In this document: one piece after another, positions 46,352 to 57,855 of the stretch
Layout: each line of letters opens with the position of its first letter
Numbering within the stretch: position 1 is the stretch's first letter
DNA from: Cryptomeria japonica
Lineage: Eukaryota > Streptophyta > Pinopsida > Cupressales > Cupressaceae
NCBI RefSeq assembly: GCF_030272615.1
Contig: NC_081407.1
Span: forward strand, 376,830,877-376,894,876
DNA: 64,000 nt
Direction: 5' to 3'
Notes under the pieces: generated by a model
Databases searched by the model: none
What the model was told of the DNA's origin: nothing
Seen by the model: the letters and a program-made list of their open reading frames with translations, nothing else
Position numbers and translations under genes: made by a program

Positions 46352-46721
46352 GAAGGCAATTGATGTATTTTCATGATTATTGTTCTGTTTCTTTTTTTGG
46401 GGGTTTTCTGGCATGATTGAATTCACAATTCAAATTCAGTGTGACTCATTCAGAGTCATGCTTCTCATGTATCATGGAATTAATTACTTATTTTCAGACA
46501 AATATTTTCCTTTTTTAAATTTACTTTGTTGAAGACGACTCTGCGTAATCTCATCTGGGAAAAGTCGGTGAGATTCGAACCACAGATCTGGTTTGTGAGT
46601 TAATTTAAATCAATGCCATATGTGAAGCACAGATCAGGTCAAGTAAAAGGGTGGAGACAGATAAGAATCAGATGTTGGCAGTAAGAAGTTGTGAGGCATT
46701 GACTGTAATCATGATTAGTAT

Positions 46722-47067
46722 TATTTTTTATATTAGAATAAGCAAAAATAATATAAATTACAAAACATAAAACTTGATACAACAGTAGCATGTCGAAATC
46801 TGCTAAAGACCAGCAACATATGCAGAAAACTTGCTACAGCAATGCTAAAACTATCTCTAAACCTACTAAAGACCAGCAACATACACAAAAACCTTGTTAC
46901 AGCATGCTAAAATTATCTCTAAACAGACACATGACATAGCACATACCAGCAAGAAATTTGCTGCAGTATAAAAAAAGGTTACACCAGCTACACTTGCTAC
47001 AGAAATTACAAACCAGTAGCCAACACATTCCAGTAGCAGCAGATGGAAGCTGAGATGTTAAAACCAT
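46722..47067. mobile_element. Insert of unknown type in unit 3
   Basis: About 345 bp absent from the matching place of unit 1 (between GGTTAGTATT and TTTTGGCTGC near 35490-35515). It contains two ~65-bp direct repeats, each beginning AAAGACCAGCAACATA (46807 and 46869). No target duplication or terminal repeat was recognised. Confidence 0.4.
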
Positions 47068-49989
47068 TGCTTTGGCTGCTCCTTTTCTTTGTAATTATTG
47101 TTTGTATTTATTTGGCTACGGATTTTAGTATTCTTTTGTTATTAGTTTGATGATTTATTTATTTATTTTGTAATTGTGTATTTTTAATTTAATAATAAAG
47201 GTAATGATAAAATTTATAATTTTTAGGTAAACATATGTTTTTTTAAAGTTTGTATATGTCTTTTTTAGTTAGAAAAGCTAAGGGAGATTTCACAAGTAAA
47301 TTTTTAGTTCTATTTAATTTTAAGCAAAAGATATTGAAAAAAATGTATTTGATTTGTATTTTTTAAAAGTTTGTAGGAAAATGAGAAAAGGAAATAAGAG
47401 TTTGAGTAAGAAAACATATTTTTAAGTGTAATCAAACACTTTCTTTTACCATTTTTGTACCATTTGTAATGGTAGTTTTTTTCCTAGACTTGTGTTCACA
47501 CCATTATCACTTCATACATATTTATACTACTCCTCTCTATTTCTTAATACACTTAGGATTAAGAGCGTACATTTTATCAATCTATCTTTTCTAGCTATAC
47601 ATGGAGGTTAAAAGATTGATACATGCACTTGATTGAGACAAACCCCTAAACAACCCAAACATTTTTCTCATTCATAAGTTAGATGAAGTTGGAGATAAAA
47701 TCTGTATGTTTTAGAAATTTTTGATGCAATGCATTAACGCAGTGTTGGGTTCTTTTCTCCATTTATTCTAAATTTTTATTGTAAATTTAATTGAAAGTAA
47801 ATTAATATGATATCCATTATACAATATTGTTATATTTTCTTCAATATTTAAATCGTTTAAAAATAAGAATACATTTTTTATTTTTCTTTGGGAAGTACTT
47901 GGTAGGTTTGAAGTGTGTCTATTTCTTTCGTTTTTGTATTTAATAATAGGGATACTTCATGTTGTGGAAATTATTCATTTAAAAGTAGAAATACTTTAAT
48001 TAGAACAAATTTTCACCATTACAATGTAATACTTCAATTCTTGTCATCCATAAGTACACTAGAAGACTTGAAAGACTTGACTTGATTGGGTAATCAAATT
48101 CTTGAACATATTTAGGTGTTTAAAAATAGAGTCATTGTCACCCATGTTCAATGAATACAATTTCTTAGAAAATTTTCATTTTTCATGGATTTGGATTGAT
48201 TAAGTTTTCCCAAATTTCTGGAAAGATATTTGAGGGGTTTTGATCCACTAATAAATCCTTTATTTTGAACTTTTATAATTTGATTTTGTAATATTGTACT
48301 TTTCCATTTTCACAAATAACATGCATGTCATTTTATCTTAAAAAGGAATTGTTTTACACACAATCACAATCAAACAAACATTAATTTGAACAAAATACAT
48401 CAAAATAAACATCATAATTATATATCTTTAAAAAACTTCAAATCAAATCTAATACTAAATTTTAAAGAAAAATCCATAATAAATTAAAGGTAAAAAATAA
48501 CTAAGATTCTCGAATTAGATGATGACTTAGCTTTCATCTAAGATTCTAGAATTAGATGATGACTAATCTTTCATCATCGCAAATCATCACAAAATTTGAA
48601 GAGATAGATTATTGACAAATAATTTTCATTTAAACACCCAAATAAATTGTGATTTGTCAAAAGACCTAATTTGAATAATTTGAATAATAATTAATAATTG
48701 AGGCACCAAGCCGAGGCTCGAAACAAGTACCATATAATCCAAGAATAAAATAAAATGGAAACAAAGAATTACTCGATTATAGATTCTAACTTGGCATATA
48801 TCTTCTGTCTCTGACAAAAAAGACGGCAACTAACACTGCTACAGTGATTCGAACTTGGCACATGTTTTTGTGTCTAACAAAATAGACGGCATACATTATT
48901 GTAGTTCACAAGGGTTTAACCCTCTTCTCTTTTAGCTCGGTTGGATCTATTTTTAAGCATTAAATAAGGTATTTGTTCTTGAAATATAGAGATAAGATAT
49001 AGGTTTTAGATATTTTTTCTGATTTGAGTATATAATGTGAATATTATTATATAAATTTCTGGTTTGTATGTTTGATTATTTATATAAATAACTGATTTAT
49101 TTAGTGAATATATTGATTATTTATAAATATTATGTGTTTGATTATTTATATAAATAACTGATTTATTTAGTTAATATATTGATTATTTATAAATATTATG
49201 TTATGTTTTATTTATTGTTTGTTAAAAGAATTGAGTCTAATGTGAAAGTATGATTTTATGATGCATAATATAAATGTTATTTTATAATTCTGTAATTGTG
49301 AAATTTGTACATTTATTCTAATTACAATTTTGTTTTTGATTTATTTTGAGAGAATATCTTAATATGGTTATATAGTGACATTTGCGTTAAGTTTGATCAT
49401 TTCTCAAATCATTGATCATATGATATAGATCTAACTTGAAATCAATCTTTTCAAATTTCAATCATTAATTATCACCATTTTCTTAGAGCTATTGAAAGCT
49501 AATTTACTACACATTTCTGTGACAATTCATTATATCTTGATATTTAGAGACATCCATTTGAACATTAAATTCATTGTCATGGTATTTAAAGACATTCACT
49601 TGAACAATAAATTTATGATCAAACAATCATAAAATAATCATTCACATTGATAAGGATTACTTAAGAACATTTCAATTTGGAACTTTTAAAAAAGCCATAC
49701 TTTGTATTTAGATCACTTGTATGTTTTTCTATCATTTTTTATCTTTATCATAGATGTAAAATTGATCCAATAAAAAAAATTGACCAAAACAAATTTGACC
49801 GTATTAAAATAATATAAAAGCAAGTCTTTAAAGACTTTAAAACACTATTATATTATAAGCTTGTCCAAAAAGAAATTGACATAATTGATATGTTTAAAGG
49901 TTTAAGGCAACATGATAAATGTTGTCTCAAATGGACTCTATTCCATTAGTTTGTTTCGACAGTTTACAATTCACTGTAATATCTAGCTC

Positions 49990-49997
49990 TATATAAG
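49990..49997 (+). promoter_or_regulatory. TATA box of F-box gene 4
   Basis: TATATAAG in CTGTAATATCTAGCTCTATA, 65 bp before the shared ATG at 50063. Confidence 0.7.
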
Positions 49998-50062
49998 TAG
50001 AAGAGCGTACCCATTTTATCGTAAGTATTGAATTTCAAAGAATGCGGAGGGTGGGGGAATCC

Positions 50063-50632
50063 ATGGAGTCCAGAGTACAAAAAGTTGCAGGACGTGAAGT
50101 CACAGCTGGTAACTCTAATTCCCATGCAAGCCATGCAATATTTGGCAACAACGTGGATATTCTGGAAGAAATCTTGAAGCATCTGGATGCCAAGTCAGTG
50201 GGTATAATCTCCTGTGTTAGCAAAGGGTGCCAGCAAGCTACAGAAAGTGAATATCTGTGGAAAAACATATGCACCCACATCTGTCCTTCATTTGTTTTTG
50301 TAACAGAGAGGCTCCAGTCAATGGTAGCAACCATGGGTGGATTCAAACGCCTCTACATGAATTTCTTGCATCCTCTCCGGTCATATTCCCATCATAAGCA
50401 CTGTTCTTCGCTGAATGAAGATGTCATCAGGCTTTCTCTCTCTCTGTTTTCAGTTGATTATTATGAAAGAAGGCTTGAACCTTTAAGAACCAAAAATGCC
50501 TCCAATTTTAAGATTCATTCAAGCAGTTCCGTAATAGTTCAGCCTCCAGATTCCTGCACAGATATGGTAGAAAAATCAATGAAAGAGAATCAAAAGGGCA
50601 TGTTTTATCTGAGGCCTGCAGTGAAATTATGA
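50063..50632 (+). CDS. GID2/SLY1-like F-box protein, copy 4, altered C-terminus
   Basis: 189 aa from the ATG shared with copies 1 and 2. An in-frame ATG at 50042, not present in the other copies, would add MRRVGES (196 aa). F-box (VDILEEILKHLDAKSVGIIS), GGFKRLY and RLSLSLFSVDYYERRL are intact. Near the 3' end AATCAAAAGGGCATG replaces AATCGAAGGGCATG of copy 2, one extra base, so the usual end RRACFI is replaced by KGMFYLRPAVKL. The reading frame elsewhere is kept. Roughly 90% identical to copy 1. Same inferred SCF/DELLA-type role, if functional. Confidence 0.7.
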   Translation: MESRVQKVAGREVTAGNSNSHASHAIFGNNVDILEEILKHLDAKSVGIISCVSKGCQQATESEYLWKNICTHICPSFVFVTERLQSMVATMGGFKRLYMNFLHPLRSYSHHKHCSSLNEDVIRLSLSLFSVDYYERRLEPLRTKNASNFKIHSSSSVIVQPPDSCTDMVEKSMKENQKGMFYLRPAVKL

Positions 50633-51955
50633 TGGAGGTTTTTTTTTTGACATCCGGTCTGTAGATGATTTGGCTTACACTAATTGAATTGCTAATGAGA
50701 AGTTAGCTATTTAAGATAATCCTGTTTGTCCTGCTCCAAACAGTTTAGGTTTACTGATGCAAAGGAAAATGATAGAAACAGCCTTTGGAAATCAGTTAAG
50801 AATTTTGTTTAAAAAAGTTTTTTAGGTTTTCAAATTTTAATATTTTAAATTTATTGTTGACGGTAATGTATTTTCTTGATTATTGTTATTTCTCTTTACT
50901 TAATGATGCTATCAGTCTTTTTGGCATGAATGAGTTCATATTTCAAGTCACAGAGTCATGCTTCTCATGTTATGGCATTAATCACATATTTTCAGAGAAG
51001 TACTTTCCTTTTTAACTTTGTTGAAGATGATTCTCTATAATCTCATATGGAAAAAATCAATGGGATTCGAACCACAAATTTGGTTTATGAATTAATTTAC
51101 GCCAATGACAAATATCTGGTAAAGTAAAAGGGCGAAGACAGAAGATTCAGATGTTGGGGGTAAGAAGTTGTAAGAAGTTGTTGACTGTAATCTTGGCTGG
51201 CACTGACTACAATTTTGTCTGCTTCATTGCTTTGTAATTATAGTTTGTAGTCATTTGATTATATGGATTGTTGTTTTCCTTTGTTGTTTGTTTGTAATAA
51301 GTTTAAATTATATTTTGTAATTGTGTGTTTTTAATTTTTTTTTTAAAGTTTTAATTGAAAGGGGTAAAAATTTATTCAATTACAAAAAGAGATATAAGGT
51401 AAGAAAGACCAAACAGAGAAGAGTATTACACAATCGTATCATTTTCTACTAATTGATCCAATATATGAAACAATTCTAAAGGTAATTGTCTTCTGTCCAC
51501 AATATCCCAACTCAGAAGAGAAGAAAGATTAAACAAGTAAATTTTTAATTCCATTTAAATTGAAAGGAAGATATTAAAAAAGATTGTTTTAAATTTGAAA
51601 GGGAATATATATTTTAAAAGTTTGTAGGAAAGGAAAAGAGAGAATAGGAAGTTAAGTAAGCAAACATTTCTTTATGTGTATTAGAGTTGAAGAGAAAGAT
51701 GTCATAATTTTTTTTATCTAACTATAGGGGAAAAGTATTTTTAAAAGCTTAAAAGAAGGAGATTTTAGTTTCCATAATTTCAATCTATAAGTGGAGAGGA
51801 TAGAGAAGCTAAGGCTGTATATTTATTTCTATTTTCAATCAAGCTTTATGTTAAAAAGAAGAAGAGTTCTATTATCATATCATTGCAAATGCTAAATGTT
51901 TTTATTTTTTATGAAAAGATTTATATTAAAATTAAATTTATTTATACAATTGAAT
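50633..51955. other. 3' flank of F-box gene 4
   Basis: Conserved post-stop block, GGGATTCGAACC at 51063-51074, then AT-rich sequence shared with 43640-44350. No gene seen. Confidence 0.55.
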
Positions 51956-52827
51956 TCTTAGAAGATATGAGTATATTTGATTATATCAAAGTTGGATTAT
52001 GAAATTTAAGTATAAAACAACAAACACATAACCTTAAAAATAAAAACAATGAAAATACAACAAAAATATGATTACACAAAAAAAATGATCATCAAATTAC
52101 AAGTCTAACAAACTATTTTTTTTCTTTATAAAATTGAAATATATAAACAATTTAATACAAATAATTAGTTCATTTAGGTAATATATTGATTATTTACAAA
52201 TATTGTAATATGTTTAATTAATTATTTATTAAACATATTTAATATAAAATGAAAGTAAGATTTTATGGTGTGTAATGTAAATATCATTCTATAATTTTAT
52301 AACTATGCAATTTGTACATTTATTCTAACTGAGATTTAGTTTTTGATTTATTTTGATAGAATGTTTTAATAAAATTATATGATAATATATGATACACTTT
52401 TGTGTTAAGTTTGATCATTTCCTAAATATTTATCTATTTGCACTTACCTGTAAGTCTATACATTTTATTTATTTATTTATTTTGATTCTATTTGAACTAG
52501 CTCCTATACATTCTACTAATTTACTAGCCTATTCTATATTATTTGTTTTAGCCCATTTATTGGTCACCCTTTTCTTAAATTTGTAGGAACTGACTTAATA
52601 TACACTTGTGTGACAATTCATTATGTAAATAATTGTCAACAATCAAAGGATGATCATTCACATCTATTAAGGACTACTCAAACCATTTCAATTTATAGAT
52701 TTTAAAGGAGTGATACTTTGTATCTAAATCATTCTCAAGTCCTATGTTTTTTCATTGTTTGTCAATCTTTATCATGAACATAAAGTTAGTCCAATCAAGA
52801 TGTCTAACCTAGGAAAACTTGGCCCTT
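51956..52827 (+). repeat. Segmental unit 5, cut off by the Tat element
   Basis: Begins at the same internal point as unit 3 (AGATATGAGTATATTTGATT) and follows unit 1 from 32577 to about 34035, the region just upstream of the F-box promoter (TGATACACTTTTGTGTTAAG; TTAGTCCAATCAAGA). Homology stops at about 52827, where an LTR begins, roughly 250 bp short of the TATA box. A fifth gene would be expected beyond the element, outside this window. The 65-aa frame at 52389 is not conserved. Confidence 0.6.
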
Positions 52828-54379
52828 GTGATGTGATAATTATCCCAAAACATTTCTAAATACAACTAATCCTTAATAGTTAAAATGGAATATAAATTCA
52901 TTGAATCATAGAATAGAAATTTATTTTGTAATATTTTTATACTACATATCAAAAATTAGATTAATGAAAGTAAGATTAATCCATAATCACAAAAGTCATT
53001 GAAAAAATGATTCAAATTTATTCAAGATTTTAGACAAAAAATATTTTTATTTTTGTACTTAAATGAAAAAAATCTATACTATCTTAACTCTTTATCTTCA
53101 TTATTATTCCACACACTAAATATCTACTATCTTACTATTTGATTTTTCTACAATAACAACAATTTGCGTACTCTATTATTTAGACTAAACATCATTTACT
53201 AGATGTAGATTAATTGTAAATGAAGGGATACATTCTCTTCTATCAATATTAAAAAATGTACAAATAATAAAAAATAACAATATTTATTAATGCATGCATG
53301 TAAATGTTTATGTAAATCTAAATTCTCTTTAATACAACAATCAAAATGTATAAATGTGATCGCGAGTTGATAAATGTTTGATGATTAGTAGATGAATAAA
53401 ATGAATTTTTTGAAAACCTTTAAATATAAGGATAGAACAACATGTTTATCAGTAAAATTCATCATAATTAACTAGAAATAATAAGGAATGAAAGTATGTG
53501 AGATAACAATAATAATATAAAATATTCAATAAAAACTCCCTACTCCATGATCACATGTCACTTCCATTGCTCTTCTCTTCTTCGAGTAATAATAGAAAAA
53601 GAATGATAGAAAAAGAATGATTGGAAAGAATTAAAGAAATGATTTAATTAATCAATTAATTGAATTGATCAATTAGTTATTAATTTAGCATGTGTTGTAG
53701 GATTTTTTAATTTGAAATTCAATTCCATTTCCATGTAAGTTGAACTTGATTTAGATTTTCAATTTGATTTTGCATGATATTGAATTAATTATTTTAAATT
53801 CAATTTGATCTTTCAATTCATGCAAACTTGATTTAGATATTCAATTTGATTTTTGCATGATACTGAATTTAGATTTTCGAATCATGAAATTGAAATGCAC
53901 ATGTATTTGAAATTAGACGAAATTGGAATTTGGGAAAATTCGAATTTGAATTTGAATTAGAAGAATATTGAAATTAGACGAAATTAGAATTTGAGGATTT
54001 GGAATTTGAATTTTAAGAATATTGAAATTAGACAAAATTAGAATTTGGGGATTTGGAATTTGAATTTTGAATTGGAGTAATGGATTAATTAATTAAATAA
54101 TTTCTTTATTAGAAATTAAATTTTAATTAAATAATAAAGATTATTCAATTAAAGTTATTAAATTATAATTAATTAAATAATAAATATTTAATTAGTATAA
54201 GAGAGGGTTGAATGATTAGTTGATGAGGAATAGAAATTGAAATAGGATAATTAATAATACGATGAATACATATGTTTTTAGAAGAATAAGATTCATTAAT
54301 TTAATTAAATAATTAAAGAATTATATAAAATTAGACGAATAATAAGTACATGATCAATGAGACATTTTAGGTGTCTACA
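52828..54379 (-). mobile_element. 3' LTR of the Tat element
   Basis: About 1.55 kb; minus-strand start TGTAGACACC (54379) after the tract AAAGAGGGGCAAA. The far end is placed by loss of homology to the F-box units (TGTGATGTGATAATTATCCC at about 52828). U3 is very AT-rich. It holds a ~54-bp tandem repeat (GAATATTGAAATTAGAC units, about 53965-54065) and TTCAATTTGATTTTGCATGA repeats (about 53755-53870). Confidence 0.6.
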
Positions 54380-54661
54380 TTTGCCCCTCTTTGAGACAAT
54401 ATTGGAACAACGTTGTTTCAAAGAAAATGAAAAGTTCGTGCCGCAGTGTGCCTTGATGATGCTTAGGGTGTAGATATGCCCCCTCAGGAAATCAGTCGAA
54501 AAATTATGGAATTGAGAACAATTTAACGATACCATGCTAGTGAGCAATAGTTTTTAGTTTCATGCGATTTTGAGTTTGTTTGACCTATCTACAAGTGATT
54601 TGAAATTAAAGGGGACCATGACTGTTGGAGAGAGAAAAACCCTAATTTGAGCTATAAATAG
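54380..54661 (+). promoter_or_regulatory. Promoter region of the antisense PMD gene (overlaps the polypurine tract)
   Basis: Plus-strand block GTTTCAAAGAAAA (about 54413), ATGCCCCCTCAGGAAAT (54477) and TATA box GAGCTATAAATAG (54649-54661). It is shared in order with the complement of 25346-25646 and partly with 5437-5560. The ATG at 54753 follows at a plausible distance. Confidence 0.5.
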
Positions 54662-54752
54662 AAATTTGACCTCTTCATTTGCTCATTTTCTTTCATTTGA
54701 GTTCATTGAGTTATGTGCGATTTTTGAGCTTTCTTGCGACTATTTGAGCATC

Positions 54753-57150
54753 ATGGCTGGCTACAAAGCACAACAACACCTGTCAGAGTGAGTACGTTCA
54801 TACCAAAGACCACCTAGCACTGGAGGCATGGTACGTGTTTGAAATTTTATCTCATTTTTGCCCGATATTCTCAAAGCGCAGTATTTTAAGTGTTGGCATT
54901 CGTATGTCAAATTTGTTGCATTAGTTCTTATTGTTGTGCAAACGTGTTAATTGTCTCACAAGCATCTAACCATGTCACATGCATACTTATTGCGTTGCAA
55001 ATGACTATCAATTGCAAATCAGTGATAGATGTGTCACATAATTCATAGCCATCTCGCATGCATGATAAATGTTTCACATAAGTCATTAATATGTTGCACA
55101 TGCGTTATAACTATGTCGCATTCGTTGAATATGTTGATTTTTTAACATGGTTGATTTGGAATTTTTTCATGCGAGTATATTATCTGACCTTTTCATCATT
55201 TTTATCTACAGTAGACTCTTGGCGTTCTTGGATGCAAGCAGACAAGGCCTAGTGGTCTTGATCTTCGAGGTGAGTTACCTACTGAGGATATTCTCCTTAT
55301 TAGACATCTTGGGTTGTATCATTGTTTACATCTGCTTGAGATTACAACCAATAGCGCCTTGATCACTTCTTTGGTCGAGAATTGGCACTTAGAGACATGT
55401 TCATTTCATCTTAAAAATTGGTGAGGCCTTGATCACTTTAGAGGATGTATGGTGTATCTTGCACATTCCAATTCATGGTGAGCGAGTAGTCTATGATCAC
55501 AGGGATCATATTAGAGGACTCTGTGAGCTCTTTGAGTGTGAGGAGGATGATATTGCCTTGAGTGGACGATACGAGATTGCATAGGGTGTGCTAGAGGACA
55601 CTTATGATGACTTGACGGTGGTATTATGTAGTCTCATTGGAGGTCTTGTGATACCAGATAGGAGATGTCATGGATTCCCAGTCAGATAGGGTAGGGTTAT
55701 CTATGGTATAATTATCGAGAGATGTTTCTATGCACTTGGGGCTGTTGCTTGCTTGCCATGTTGTATTATCATATGCATGGGATTGTCTACTTGACATACA
55801 AATCTATCAGTTGCGGTGTCACTTTGCTCTAGGTCTGGCCTTGGGTGTAGATTGATATCTTTCGACTAGTTGTACATGTTGAGCTTCAGGTAGAGGAGCC
55901 ATATGCATATAGATATACTCTAGGGATCAGGCATAAGATGTCAGGTAACACTTTGTATTGGAGGAACTAGATTGACATATCACAATATTTCATTTGGAGA
56001 CCCTATTTTGATTGCCCCGATTGGGCGGATGATGGACAACACTTGCCATTATGAAGACATAAGAGGTATCTTATAGGACCCATAGTTGATACTCAGAGGA
56101 TCATTGAGCTACACCTCTTAGGGGGGGTGCTTAGGCAATTTGGAGAGGTACACGGTGTCCCTGATGTGACAACTTATTTTGCTCAAGTTGCATGGGAGGT
56201 GTCAGATTGGGTTTCCTATATACAACCTCATGTGGCTGCTCATGAGTTTGATTCACTTATGGCCCAATGTAGTGGGGATGGGGAGATGGGGTGGCAGATC
56301 CAAGTACTACACCTTAGTACAATGCATGGTGGTTGAGATACAGGCCCGTTCCATTAACTGATCCGATAGTGCCTATTAGACAACAGCATATAAGACATCA
56401 AAGACACTAGATGGGAGACACTGAGGAGGAGGGAGATGACGAAGGAGATGGTACGAACATCAGAAATGGTAGAGGTGATGATGGAGGAGATGGTGATGAG
56501 GAGGACATAGAGATCAGTGAAGACACCGAGTCCAGCAACATCGGTGATAATGATGATGATTCTAGTTCAGGATCATCTAGCAGTGGGGGAGAGGGTGAGG
56601 AGGGCTCTCATGAAAGTGATATCCTAGAGTTGGAGGATGTACTTGTTGCAGAGCTAGGTGGGCAGGGTGGAGGATAGGAGGGCGAAAATGATGATGATCT
56701 ACAGGTCCCTAGAGCTTGGATCTAGAGCCTAAAGGATGTGAGAGCCATGGAGAAGCAGAGACACATAGATGACCAGGTCATGTTTCTTAGGGAGTATGCA
56801 ACCGTGGTCATTGAGGTAGATCAATTTCGTATTGAGCGGGATGATGTTGTGTAGAGAGCACGATTGATACTAGATGCTTATGATCAACAATTTGGTCCGG
56901 GTACAAACATACAGACATAGGCTGATAGGATTTTTGATGCTACAGAGGAGGCCTTATATTATAGACAACTTTATGAGAGAGTTGTTCCCAAGGGTCAGAT
57001 AGCACCTAGCTATCATGAGTACATGTCTCGGAGTTGTTATTGATGGAAACCAACTGGTAACAGGATTCTACAGGATCACCAGCAACGCATACATCATCTA
57101 TTGGCACTGGTAGGCACAACAAGTTCATTCATCGACATCTAGTTTACACC
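54753..57150 (+). pseudogene. Antisense plant-mobile-domain gene of the Tat element, broken
   Basis: PMD motifs on the plus strand: LEDVWCILHIPIHGERVVYD (about 55437-55497) and LGGVLRQFGEVHGVPDVTTY (about 56118-56178). Then come an acidic Asp/Glu/Ser-rich linker (56411-56677) and a charged tail ending YYRQLYERVVPKGQ (about 56955-57000). The tail matches that of the copy at 6660-8410, so the gene travelled with two related elements. The first coding part after ATG 54753 is short and runs into a GTGAGT donor-like site, with TCTACAG near 55211, so an intron is plausible. Decayed, with several interruptions. Confidence 0.65.
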
Positions 57151-57379
57151 GGCAATGAAGCATACTGACACTCAGGGCGACACGAGACAAAGTTTTGTTT
57201 ATATGAATTATATTGTAATGTAATTAATTATTTGTAAGATGACATGATGTATTGTAAAGACTCATATATGTATGAGATCTTATAGGTTATTTTGATATAA
57301 AAAATATACATAATAGAAGAGAGGCGATTATGTAATAGATCATAGAAGATAGGTTATGTGAGCGAATTTCATTCACCGG

Positions 57380-57855
57380 CAAGGTTTTTGGTTATTGTTT
57401 CTGACAGAGCTTAAACCGATACTGAATCAAGGATTGCAGATGCTATTTTGAGCAGTACATTGTCTTGGATTTAATTATCCATTTTGTAGTCAGTGAGACT
57501 CTTTCATTGAGCAGTGAGCTCTAGGCTGTTGGCCTTCTTGCATGTGCAGGCCCCTATTGTAAATAATATTTATTCATATTGGACAGTGAGTAAATATTGT
57601 GGGTCACAAATCCCACTGAGGTTTTTCCCTTACCGGGTTTCCTCGCTAAAATATCTTGTGTTATGGTGTGCATTTATGTTGTATCTATTATTTCTCTTTA
57701 CTGAACTATTTCTTGTTTACCGATACATTAATTTGGGTTGCAAAGTTATAAATAAGTTCAAATATTCCATTAACTGGCTAGACACTGATTCACCCCCCCC
57801 CCCTCTCAGTGTCTTTGGGACTATCATTGCATCTAACACACACCACAAATAACAA
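57380..57855 (+). mobile_element. Copia-type LTR or 3' end fragment inserted in the Tat spacer
   Basis: AATCCCACTGAGGTTTTTCC, CTTACCGGGTTTCCTCG and ACTGATTCACCCCCCCCCCC-type sequence followed by TCTCAGTGTCTTTGGGA are hallmarks of a widespread plant copia LTR/3' region. Boundaries and target duplication are unclear. The 112-aa frame here is that LTR read through. Confidence 0.45.

Larger units (their letters stand above)
44350..48240 (+). repeat. Segmental tandem unit 3, 5'-shortened, with damaged gene
   Basis: Starts at the equivalent of unit 1 position 32577 (AGATATGGCTATATTTGATT) and continues through 33070-33390-like sequence (44870-45190) to the gene remnant. The 3' flank 46370-46720 and 47070-48240 matches unit 1 (35110-36740) rather than unit 2. 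A TATG-rich microsatellite lies at 44636-44683. Confidence 0.65.
48241..51955 (+). repeat. Segmental tandem unit 4 of the F-box array
   Basis: Starts with the 36850-36980 type block, then jumps to 39860-type sequence at about 48400 and again from 48900 to 41970-type sequence. It is an internally shortened version of unit 2. It carries F-box gene 4 and the 3' flank shared with unit 2. 49069-49200 is a 66-bp direct duplication (TGTTTGATTATTTATATAAA). Confidence 0.7.
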
